Assembly: GCA_000469685.2 (NCBI GenBank)
Contig: LS997562.1
Location: 37,484,345 to 37,548,344 of the forward strand
Length of the DNA stretch: 64,000 nucleotides
Reading direction: 5' to 3'
Origin: Haemonchus contortus
Lineage: Eukaryota; Nematoda; Chromadorea; Rhabditida; Trichostrongylidae
In this document: positions 54,841 to 64,000 of the stretch, one piece after another
Layout of the letters: every line of letters starts with the position of its first letter
Numbering within the stretch: the first letter of the stretch is position 1
Made by a program: the position numbers and the translations under genes
The notes under the pieces: model-generated
Seen by the model: the letters and a program-made list of their open reading frames with translations, nothing else
Database searches by the model: none
What the model was told of the DNA's origin: nothing

Positions 54841-57514
54841 GGATGACTCATAATGTTGCGTCAGGGGTTTAGGGTATGTGGGAGTTCACTCCTGTTATAC
54901 CCGTTTGAAGTACAGGGTTCGAGGATAAGCATATTTTCTTTCGTCTCCCACCACCGCTGTAGGTTGCCTTCCGAATACCCGTTTTCGGGGAAAGTGTGCT
55001 GCAGGCTGCTAGGTCGTGAGCTATGGTCAGATTGAAGAGCCTGTCTCGTCCCTCCTTCGTCCTCACAGACATCTATCCTCAGACGGACGACTGATCCTTT
55101 TGATAGCGGAGATTGATGGACTCCTTCACTGCATTATTCACATCGTTTCGTATCGTATCTACTCAATTGTGGAGAAACTCGACCTCATCCCCAATTCCAA
55201 CGGACCCCGCTTATTTCCAACTTGCCTCTTGGAGCCATTGAACTTTTATGTTTCCGCTCTTCAAAGGGGTAGGCGATTCTTCGGCTCCTCCCAGTGAGAT
55301 ACCCAATGTTCAGTATTCAGATAAAACAGAAAGTAATTCCAAGGAAATTATTACAGGAGTGATGACACTGAGTTTGACGAAGCGGATAGAGGGATAGATG
55401 AATGGCAAAACCAGTTTCATACAAGATGTGCATGCAGTACTTTTATTCGCAAACAAAACAGGTGTAACTGTTATGTGCGTAGTCACTGACGAGTGTACGG
55501 TATCGCTCATTCACGAGGACTTCGTTTCACGGCTGGCCATCCTCTGTGAATAACAAGAAATCTTTTTCTAGTGTGAAGCCTGTCTGATTTGAATTTCATC
55601 GTTAATATAATTGTCCAAGAAACTCACAGTGCACTGACATTAAGAACGACCGAACACAGCACCAGCAAAGCGATCTGAACAGGCTTACTTCTGGTTGATG
55701 CGCTTTAATCGAAGGCTGTTTACTACCGAGGGAACTTACCGCAACCAGAGAGGAGTATCGTGCCATTGTTAGGCTTGCTATCTGTAACGAATTAATGAGC
55801 TGAACGATGTAAAACATGGGATAGCATTAACGACAACGGCGACAAATGACCAATAGATCTCGAGAGATCCAGTAGAAATGAATCTGAAGATGGCAAAAGT
55901 GATCGGCTCGACTTACAATGAGAGGCGCACTTCATTAGATGTAACAATAATGACCATGTTTCCTTTTTGTCGAACGTTCTGGTCTGCAGTTGTTTCTATT
56001 CTATGTACTTTCCGGAAAGCTTGCTTCGAACTATTGCATAGTTGAGCCGAACGTAAAGAAGATGGACCCGAATTCATGATCGCCAAAACTTTTGGGAATC
56101 CACGACTCGGGGAACCGAATGTGCAACAACGTTTGGCAAACCTATGATCCCCTATTTGGCAATTGTTCCAAATGAAGGAGATGAAGAGAAACCAGAGGCT
56201 TTCTATTTGTCATTTTTGGAATTCAGTACAGCCACTGATCGTTTTCGAAAACACGCAGGAAATGGGAGCTTTCACCAAAACCGGTATTGGAATCTTCTGA
56301 GAGCCACAGAATGAAGGGAATCCAAAAAGCAGCTCAAAGTAGCAAGGCATCTTTACAAATCCCAAAGGTGGAAATAATATCGAGAAAAAAGTGTTGCCTT
56401 GGATGGGCTTTGTTGGGTCTACGTCCATGCCTGCTCACCTGAACTGATCCAAGCCTAGGTTCACTGTGACATGCACAGCAAAATGCCAGCCACAAGCTAC
56501 TCGGGTGATAGCGATAACCCAGCTATTGCCAGTTTTAGCAATAAGTCACCTTGAACGACGTCTCCAACCCAGCAATTGAATCAGTGGATCATAGCACAGA
56601 AGCATCGACCAAGGGGCGTTCAAAATTTTGAAGACGTAGGAAATGAAAACACCAATGGAGATACAGCCACCGGCTCCGGGATCTTTATATACTTGCATGA
56701 AAACCGGTATTCTTCCCAAATACCACACCATTTCAGACCATTCGTCACCATCTCATAGACGTGAAGGTTGCTGCATATAATTATCGTTCCTGATTGCCAC
56801 TTTTAGAGATCCCAGAATACTATAAACACTCAACCGCATCCATTTATGGGCCTTCCTCTTCTTTCGACCATTCCGACCAGTTTTTGTGTCGAAGCAGGAA
56901 AAAAGGCAGATGATGGCAGTTCACTATCATTTGTTCTATTAGTAAAGTCTGCTGTGGAATTTTGTATGCAGTGAAACAGAGGCACGGATCGTCAAATAAC
57001 GGATATTTCCATGGATAATTTGTTATGATCTTCTAGGTGTGAAAGTAGCTTCATTTGACTATCGTTCATGATTGATGCCACAATCAGCAAGTGCTCCGCC
57101 ATCATCTGCCTTTCTTCCTGCTTTTGACGAGAGAGGCTCTCCAGTCTGATCACAGCCCACGACCTAGCAGTCGACAGAATGCTTACCCCACAAAGAGATA
57201 CTCGGATGGCAACTTACAGAGGAAAATAGACTTGTAAGAAATCGTCAATCAAAACTGTATGGGGTTTAAGGTGCTGCCCGACGAAGATTTTGCTCGGCAG
57301 CACAGGCATTTCTTAGCAGCATAGCCATCAAGCATCCCCAAGGAATAAAGAACATTTTTCCTTTTTTCTATCACATGAGGTATCTCATGTAATAAATATA
57401 TAAATATATAACATTTGTGGATCGGAAGATATTGTAGTGAGAGCTGCTCTAAGCCAAAACTAAGCCAAAAACGAAGGCCAGAGCTGCTCTAAGCCAAAAA
57501 CGAAGGTCTCAAAC

Positions 57515-57539
57515 GGGGGGGGGGGGGGGGGGGGGGGGG
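57515..57539 (+). repeat. 25-base poly-G tract
   Basis: Uninterrupted run of 25 G followed by AAA and six more G. It lies just after short direct repeats of AGAGCTGCTCTAAGCCAAAA (57440-57505). Confidence 0.97.
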
Positions 57540-57624
57540 AAAGGGGGGAACTGGAATGATCTCTCCAAACCCCGAAGAAGCGATCTAGCACAGTCGGAGC
57601 AACATTGTGAACGTCATCCTACGC

Positions 57625-57960
57625 TGTAAAAGGTGGACGTTGGAGGAGTCTCGAAGAGACACAGAATAAATTGATCTCGAACGATGAAGTCCAGCGAGTT
57701 GTTAGACCGAAGAAAGCCACAGATAAGCGCTGCCAAAGGTGCGGATCCCAGGAGACTCAACTTCAAGAAGCTTGCATCCTGAAATAGCGAAGACAAGGAA
57801 TAAGGAAATGGGCGCCGTGCCGTGTGAGTGGGAAGCTCGAGTGTCAAGAAGGAGAGAAGTTTGCTTGATTGGCCAAAGCCTAAAAACGAGGACCACAAAG
57901 GCAGTGACAGTGCAATCCTTGGGAAGGGAGCTGGTTCGGAAGTGGTACTAAACGAGGCAT
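57625..57960 (+). mobile_element. Possible LINE (RTE-like) remnant, second copy
   Basis: GGAGGAGTCTCGAAGAGACA, TCTCGAACGATGAAGTCCAG, GCGAAGACAAGGAATAAGGA and ATTGGCCAAAGCCT parallel the minus strand of 54500-54840. Stops interrupt it. Homology between the two is clear; the LINE identity is tentative. Confidence 0.35.
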
Positions 57961-60938
57961 AGAAGAAGCTCGGAGAACACGGAATGACGTGGTCTACGCA
58001 GTTCCTGATCACTGTTTCAGGGGATGCGTGGTGTTACAGTGTTATTGCTCCCATCTTCAAACGGATGGAGGAGATGAAGGGTTCCAGCTTTTGTGCATGA
58101 TGATACAACGCGACTTCAGATTGAGGAAACTTGTCTCTCATTGGGCAAGCAAAAAATTCACACCTTTTTTTTCTTTCAAGGTAATCAAGTGATGAAGTAA
58201 TTTTTTTGTTTTCAGTGAGAGCAATTCGATATCTGATTAACATACGGGTGAGGTTAATCACAGAAAAGGCTTGGAGGCAGTTTAAGAGTATCACAGTCTG
58301 AACGTTCAAGGGCACTCATTGGCCTTTTGTTTTGCAATGTTTGGGGTAGTCGTGATGAGACGATAGATTTTTGTTTTTAAACTCTGTAAAGAAATTGAAA
58401 CGATCTGAAGTTTCAGACCCTAGGCCTCCGTCAGTAGCCATCGGATGTTGGCCCCCATTCTCAACTACATGTGTGGGCAGATTTATCATTCATCTTCCAC
58501 CATCACTTCCCCGATGATTGTCAAAGAAGAATGATCGGAGAGAAGGAGATACGCTGGTGCTGATCAGATGGTGAAGCCCTCCGCTTACCCTTGTATCTGT
58601 AGGAAGGGTCTGACGCCCTATGTTGACGATCAAGGCAGCTCTGCTCTTCACAGATCTGGCAGCGCTTTCCGAGTATCAAGGTTTCCAGATCGGAGTTTAC
58701 ATAAAAGAATGAAAGATTCATCTGCTCACAATCCCATCTGAGACTACAAAATAGCCTCCTTCAGTTTAAATGTTCAGCATTATCGAGCACAAAAGTATTA
58801 GACTTTGTATAGATTGTCTAACAAAGGAACCATTTTCGTCGATCTCGTGATACGACGGTAGAGTGACCATACTAGGTCTTCAAAAGAATCGCTTTGGCGT
58901 ATCCCACGTCAAACGACTTTTTCGAGGGGCGTCGATTCTTTGATTTTCGATTTCTGCTCACCAAGAGTACGTGCTGTACACCATTACGGGCATAATCCAA
59001 GAGTTCAAAGTTCAAAGTGCAACCGTCTCGGAGCGTAACGACTCGGACCCTGGATTTGGCATAATCGATCTGTGCCATTCAGCGTTCGATTTCCTCTTCA
59101 GTTCTCCTTTCCCTTTTATGCGAGGTTTAATTCAGTTCGTTTCTCGAAATTGTTTCACTCTGTCTCTCGGAGTTTCGTAGGGATATTAGGATAGCCAGTG
59201 TCACTACGAAAGAACTCGTCAAAGCTGTTTCCATGGCCGGAAATTTCGATGGATGACGGAATCGCTTTGCCTTTGGTCCAGTTGCTGAGGCGTGAAAACT
59301 CCCATGGCTTTTTTTGGATTGGAACACAATGGTACAGAGGGCTTTCCAGTACTGCCCTACTCCCACCTCCTATGAGTCTAACACTCACCTTACAGCATTA
59401 TTTCTTTGACGTTTTGAAAAGTCGTCGATCTGGAACTGACGTGGTGGTACAAAACTATAAAAAGCACCCTGAAGCATCTGCGATTAGAAAGTCGTTGAGT
59501 ATTTATGTCATTTCATCAATCTCTTTCGACTTATTCTCACAATCTTCGACTGAACTGAGTAAAATAAATAAGGAGGAAAATAAATAAATCTCCAATAAAT
59601 TTCAATAAGCCCTAGTTTCTCGAAGCAATGGCGAGCTCTGCGGCGGGATGACTCGTTTTACCATCCATTTTGTGCGGTACAGTATCCGCTGTAAAGAATC
59701 CTAAAGGTGCGCGAGGAATGTGAATTCAAGTTTTTACACATTTCAGAAGTCTCAACGGCGAGTATGTGCTTTCCGACGATCGTGCAATTCTTTTCATCGG
59801 TTAAATTCAGTTGTACAACGTAGGAACACCTCAAAAGCTATGGGCCACTCGTTGGCTCGAGCATTATCGAATATCAATAATGGGAAAATAGCTAGTACTG
59901 GGGGCCCTGCCTACGATTAGTTTCGTCGTAATGGTGATTTTGTGATGGCTTCTCGTAGTGTACCCATACCGACTTTACCGACCATAACTGTTAATTACTG
60001 ATTTGTTAGTTCTCTACTGTTCAGTAAAAGAAATGTGATGGTCAGTCACTCTCTTTTGTATATGCCTGCTCGCTGTCAAGAATAATGTTCCTAAAGTTGT
60101 TCACCCTCGCGGAAATCCTCTTTCAAAATGGAAAACGAACAGGTGACAAGTGAGGCTCAGTTGTGTTCAAAGTCCGTGCTATATGTCACCTTCAGCCACT
60201 TCTAATGCGGAATCGATCTTGAAATATCATCCACTCGGTGAAATGTTTCTGAGAAGGATATTCAAAAGAGCTGTTTTTTCTTACCCATAAGGGAAACAGT
60301 CAAGAAATACGTGCCTGAAAAGCGAGCTTGTAGTAGAACCCATAAAAAGCTGCTAAAGTTCAATCCTACTAAAGCCGTATTCTCGCATGTTATAAGTATG
60401 CATACCAGGTGGATGCTGAATGCCACTGAATGTATTTTTTGGGCATTTTGAGCTGTGGTTGAAGTCAGGTTCGATAGACAACGTTCCTCGTCACAATGCT
60501 CTGTGAGCAAGAGTGTCTGTAACTGTGTTACTGTGCCTGATCAATCCCTCTCCTGTTCACTGCGCAGGCCCCCCTAGGAGAGCTGCGCAGTGGGTGGTTA
60601 TTTATCGATAAAAGGCGGGAAAACCACCCATCTGACAGCCACCGAACCATGGTGGCCGGCGGTATGGTGGTCTTTTTCTGAACCCCCACTTGACTAGATA
60701 TCAATAAACGGCGGAAAGTCACCACCCAGCCAGCACCAGGCGGCCTTCCGTGCCACCCTCGCATTGATTCTATTTCTATTCCGATTGAAAATCACATCTT
60801 TCTCTGCTCCCTCATTTCTGATATTAAAACAAGATTTTTGTAGGCTTCCTAATTATTTGCGCGGACTCGTGGTCATATATGACTTCAAAATAACTTTTTA
60901 AAGATCTTATTGATAAACTTCTTTCTGTTCATTTTCAG

Positions 60939-61268
60939 AGTATGGGTATAAGTCTCAGAAACGCGTCGCGATTCGTGTCGCACACCTGATGGCAGGTAAA
61001 AAGACCTTTCGATAAAAATCGAGAACTCGTTTTCGAAGCTGCTTTTTTTAGTTGTGCGATCCTCTTCGTGGATCGCCCGAACCAGCTGAATGGTCGGCGT
61101 CTGGCTGTCCACCCTAAGCGTGTCGCGGACAGGACCACAGGTACTGAAAAGCCTCAATCGTCTGCTTTGTAGTGTTTCATTTTGACTGTTTCAGATCCTC
61201 ATGGGCGACTGTGGTCCACGTCGTTTGGGAGGAAGCTTCGACAGGACGGGACCGAGCGCCCAACAAAG
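60939..61268 (+). other. Candidate exons of an unidentified gene
   Basis: Three segments are bounded by good splice signals: 60939-60995 (TTTTCAG before, GTAAAA after), 61052-61140 (TTTTTTAG, GTACTG) and 61195-61268 (TGTTTCAG, GTAAGT). The first can read YGYKSQKRVAIRVAHLMA; the second FVDRPNQLNGRRLAVHP; the third DPHGRLWSTSFGRKLRQDGT. The second and third join in phase, but the first ends in phase 1 and does not fit the open frame of the second. No family recognised, so this may be chance or a decayed gene. Confidence 0.3.
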
Positions 61269-61329
61269 GTAAGTTTAGTCCGCGTCTGTCTGTGTTACGT
61301 GTTTGTCCTTGTTTTTGCATGTGACGTCC

Positions 61330-61640
61330 GTGTAGGTGTTTGTCCGCGTCAGTCCTTGTCCTTCCCTTTGTATGCATACGTCCGTCCGTGTCCCCGTCTA
61401 TCCACTTGTGTCTGTGCCTGCCCGTCTGTGTCCTACCTGTCCGCGTCCACTCTTTCGTATCTATCCGACTGCTTCCCTCTGTCCATCTGTCCGCTTATGT
61501 CCACGTCTGTCTGTCTACCTGCCTGTCTGCGTTCTGTGTACGCCCATACCTGTCCGTCTGTGCCCGCTTTGTCTACCTCTATGTCTGCTTGACTATCCTG
61601 GTGCGTCCACTCCTCCGCTCGTCTGTTTGTCTTCATTAGT
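61330..61640 (+). repeat. Pyrimidine-rich degenerate minisatellite
   Basis: Loose repeats of TGTCCGTCTGTG / TGTCCCGTC-type words. Overlapping open frames in all three phases are low-complexity translations (Cys/Val/Pro/Ser) and not genes. Confidence 0.85.
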
Positions 61641-62045
61641 GGTGTTCTAAGCATTGCTGTCCGTAACACCAGCGTTCACGCTGGGCGTGTGGGAGGAGTT
61701 GTTCCACTGTGTCCTACCCATTGGTTGGTGTGTGATCTCCCATCAACCAATGGGAATGGTACAGTGGTCCCATATCCAATCTCAGGCTCAGCGTGGACGA
61801 CGAGTTAATGTGACCGCTCGGGGAAATTCAAACGTCGGGCTCTCCTCCCCATCATGATCAGTGTAGGATTCACAGTTGTCGGTTATAACCGAATTAGTAA
61901 CGATTTTTGCTCAGAATTTCTTTTCCCTTTTCTAATTTCTGTGATATTTTCTATTTCACAATCTCTGATTCATGACTCCATAGCCATTTTTGACTCTTTC
62001 TTCCCTTTACTAAAATTTTTCATAGTTTTCTATGGTTTCGAATAT

Positions 62046-62166
62046 CTTATGTTCTTTTTATGGTCTCGGTTCGACTATGACTCCGAAGGTAACTAATAGT
62101 CTTGATGTACTTTGTTCAACTATAGGTTACCTTAGGACTCATAGTCGAATCGAGAACATAAAAACA
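62046..62166. repeat. Inverted repeat
   Basis: TTCGACTATGACTCCGAAGG then TAAC, and its complement GTTACCTTAGGACTCATAGT then CGAA, are separated by about 30 bases; the outer GAACATAAAA/TTTTTATG also pair. Confidence 0.75.
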
Positions 62167-62406
62167 AGAACCGAGAACATGGAATTAATAGAAATTTCCA
62201 AAAAGACTAAGAAAAAGCTGAGTAAATGGAGAGATGCCTGTTTCCTTCTGACGCTGATAGTTCGTAGTCTGGATCTACCGGGTTTATCACCATTACCTTC
62301 TCTGCCAATCAAAATTGGAGAAGAGTGATGGGGGACGGGGGAAGGAAGAGTGTAAGGGTATTGTTGTACTTCTCTCCATTTCTCTTTTCTCTTGAGTCCT
62401 CATCAC

Positions 62407-62593
62407 TCCGATCAGGAAACTTTTTCGTTTCGTGATTTTTGTGCGATAATGGTGATTTTCAGAAACCCAAACTCTGGCGGAACTCGAACCCGTACTTAGC
62501 GAAAGCACGGGTTCGAGTCCCGTCAAAGTTTGTGTTTTTGAACACAAATCCCCATCATTGTACAAAAACCATGGAAAGAAAAACTATTCCTGA
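62407..62593. repeat. Large imperfect palindrome containing a tRNA T-arm/B-box sequence
   Basis: Arms of about 87 bp around a 13-base loop (ACTTAGCGAAAGC, 62494-62506). The innermost 26 bp (62468-62493 against 62507-62532) pair with three mismatches and include GGGTTCGAGTCCCG, a perfect B box / T-arm. Outer arms share CTCCGATCAGGAA. A third, single copy of CTCTGATCAGG lies near 62907. Not a functional tRNA: no D arm or anticodon stem fits. Confidence 0.75.
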
Positions 62594-63109
62594 TCGGAGC
62601 CTATCTTTTGGTGTTTTCTTGGCTCCTCTAACTATTTTCGCCTTTTTTTCTACATTTTTTTGTTCTCCTCTGAGTCATCACTGTCTTTTTTATTCATGCT
62701 CCTCTACCTCGTTGGCACAATCTCTGCTCATTTTTGCTTGTCACTCTTTTATTTTTTTGATTTTCTGATCAGTTCATATTTTGGATTCATCGGCTTTTCT
62801 TCGTTCTTTTCTCTGTCCACCAGTATTGGAGAAAGTTAGGAGGGGGACGGGGTAAGGTAGTGTGGAAAGAAACTGTTCCTTTTTTCACTTTTCTTATGAG
62901 TCTCCGCTCTGATCAGGGTGTTTTTCGTTCTGAGTGGTTTTTTGTCAGGGTGCCAGGGTGCATTGTGAAATCTACACAAGTATGGCGAGTAGTGGGAAAA
63001 ATTTCGAGCTCAGAAGGGACCCAATTTCGTACCTAACAAAGCTACAGGTTGGAGTCCTTCCCGAGTTTAAAGTTCTGCCCATACTGGCCTCTCTTGTGAG
63101 GCTACTTTG

Positions 63110-63200
63110 TTGTAGTTTCTCGGTTTTCTTCTCTTTTGTCTTTCTTTCTTTCTTTCCTTCTTTCTATCTTTCTTTCCTTCTTATCTTTTTCTCCTTCTTC
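63110..63200 (+). repeat. CT-rich simple repeat
   Basis: TTTCTTTCTTTCTTTCC and variants for about 90 bases. Confidence 0.9.
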
Positions 63201-63399
63201 TGCGTTCCTTCTGTTCTCCGTCACCGTCCGACCAGTCGAGTTCCTTCAATGGACATGCCTTGGTAGAATCGCGAAGGATTATGGCTCGGAGTCCTAATAC
63301 TTCGCTCTTTCACCAAAAGGAATGACCATCAAAAGAACCTCCGAGCGGTTGCTTGAATAAAGTAGTTTCACGGACAGCAAAGCTAACACTAGTGGAGAC

Positions 63400-64000
63400 A
63401 GACGAGTGAGGGAAGGATGGATGGCTAGCAGGGGAACAGCAGATTTGTGGGGGTAGACAGACGGATGCAGAAGGACAGAGGGGGGCGTGTGCACGCGCAG
63501 ATAGATAGGACAGACGTGGACATGTGCGGGGGGTGGACTGATGGGAGTGGGGAGGACAGGTACGAGGGTGGATGGGGGTAGGTGGAACAGACAAAGAGGG
63601 TGTGTACAGACAGAAGTGGAGAGTGGGGGAGGGGACGTGGACGGACAGGGGTAGGGGGAGGTCACTAGTAGTGTTGACACGCGGGCGTGAGCAAGTGAGA
63701 AACCGTTCCAACCTTCCAGGCCCGCCTGCTTTCCTATCCCAATCTCCCTCCCTCCCTCTCACGCTCTCACACCTCCCCCTCCTCTCTCTCTCGCACCCGC
63801 CCGTCCTCTCTTACTTATCCATCCGCGTTCCCCCTCTTTCCGTTTCTGCCCGCCCTACTTTCCCGTGCTGTGCTGCCCGTACACAACCCTCCTATGCCAT
63901 CTGCCCACAACCGTTCCCGACCTCCTGTGCTGCACCCGCCTGCCTCGGCCTGCCTTCCATTCGGACTGCGCCTGTCTTCATCAACTGTTCTCATCCGCCT
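63400..64000. repeat. Purine-rich then pyrimidine-rich low-complexity DNA
   Basis: 63400-63680 is GGACAGACG/GGGGTGGA-rich, the strand opposite of the 61.3-kb tract; 63720-64000 is CCTCCCTCTC-rich. No gene seen. Confidence 0.75.

Larger units (their letters stand above)
49263..60938. other. Region without a confidently recognised gene
   Basis: Apart from the MITE end, SINE pieces, the inverted LINE-like pair and the poly-G tract noted separately, only short open frames are present. The 3' end of the collagen transcript should lie in the first part; the first AATAAA seen is near 49868 (AAACAATAAAAATG), with another near 49987. Confidence 0.45.
61641..63109. other. No recognised gene; palindromes and duplicated segment
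   Basis: Besides the two inverted repeats, 62290-62420 and 62820-62920 are similar in direct orientation (GGGGGACGGGG, then TCTCTTTTCTCTTGAGTC-like and CCGATCAGG), suggesting an old local duplication. Confidence 0.5.

Noticed and set aside
61182..61650. Cys/Val/Ser/Pro-rich frames in all three phases
   Set aside because: Artefact of a TGTCCGTC-type degenerate repeat; only the first 74 bases have exon-like borders.
62468..62532. Possible tRNA gene
   Set aside because: Only the T-arm/B box is present, duplicated in inverted orientation; no D arm or anticodon loop.

Overview
This window is nuclear DNA from a nematode. It is AT-leaning, coding sequence is sparse and broken into small exons with GT...AG introns, splice acceptors are T-rich (TTTCAG-like), and introns range from about 50 bp to 19 kb. 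It is dense in tRNA-derived SINEs, MITEs, mariner relics and a Helitron. The one clearly recognisable gene is the type XV/XVIII (multiplexin) collagen, orthologous to C. elegans cle-1. The large introns and heavy repeat load suggest a clade V parasitic (strongylid or hookworm-like) nematode; that placement is inference. There is no sign of bacterial operons, CRISPR or rRNA.

Layout. 1-14.7 kb: no confidently intact gene. It holds a frame-broken coding relic (3561-4148), SINE copies, a MITE pair with 18-bp terminal repeats (5.6-6.5 kb), and two copies of a ~1.7-kb dispersed repeat (6.8-8.5 kb and 8.96-13.3 kb). The second copy was invaded by a SINE, an unidentified ~290-bp segment and a 1,967-bp Helitron-like element filled with a 12-unit minisatellite. 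14.7-49.26 kb (+ strand): the collagen gene. Four exons (14.7-20.6 kb) plus a fifth at 39751 encode the N-terminal thrombospondin/laminin-G-like (TSPN) domain. A second start lies at 39333, inside the 19-kb intron, with its own signal peptide and splice acceptor just before the ATG; it joins the shared exons in the same phase. Shared exons encode an acidic linker, short Gly-X-Y blocks, a trimerisation domain, a Pro-rich hinge and a complete endostatin domain. Reading phases agree across all listed junctions. Introns contain two mariner-derived elements of identical length (881 bp) and three foldback elements sharing one terminal inverted repeat and 3-bp target duplications. 49.26-64 kb: no confidently recognised gene; faint LINE-like remnants, a 25-G tract, a large palindrome containing a tRNA T-arm/B-box sequence, possible exons near 61 kb, and purine/pyrimidine-rich low-complexity DNA.

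The collagen is expected to be a secreted basement-membrane component. The long form carries the TSPN domain, and the short form replaces it with a ~128-residue acidic leader. Both end in the same trimerising NC1/endostatin module. The 5' exon (signal peptide) of the long form was not found and may lie upstream of 14.7 kb or outside the window.
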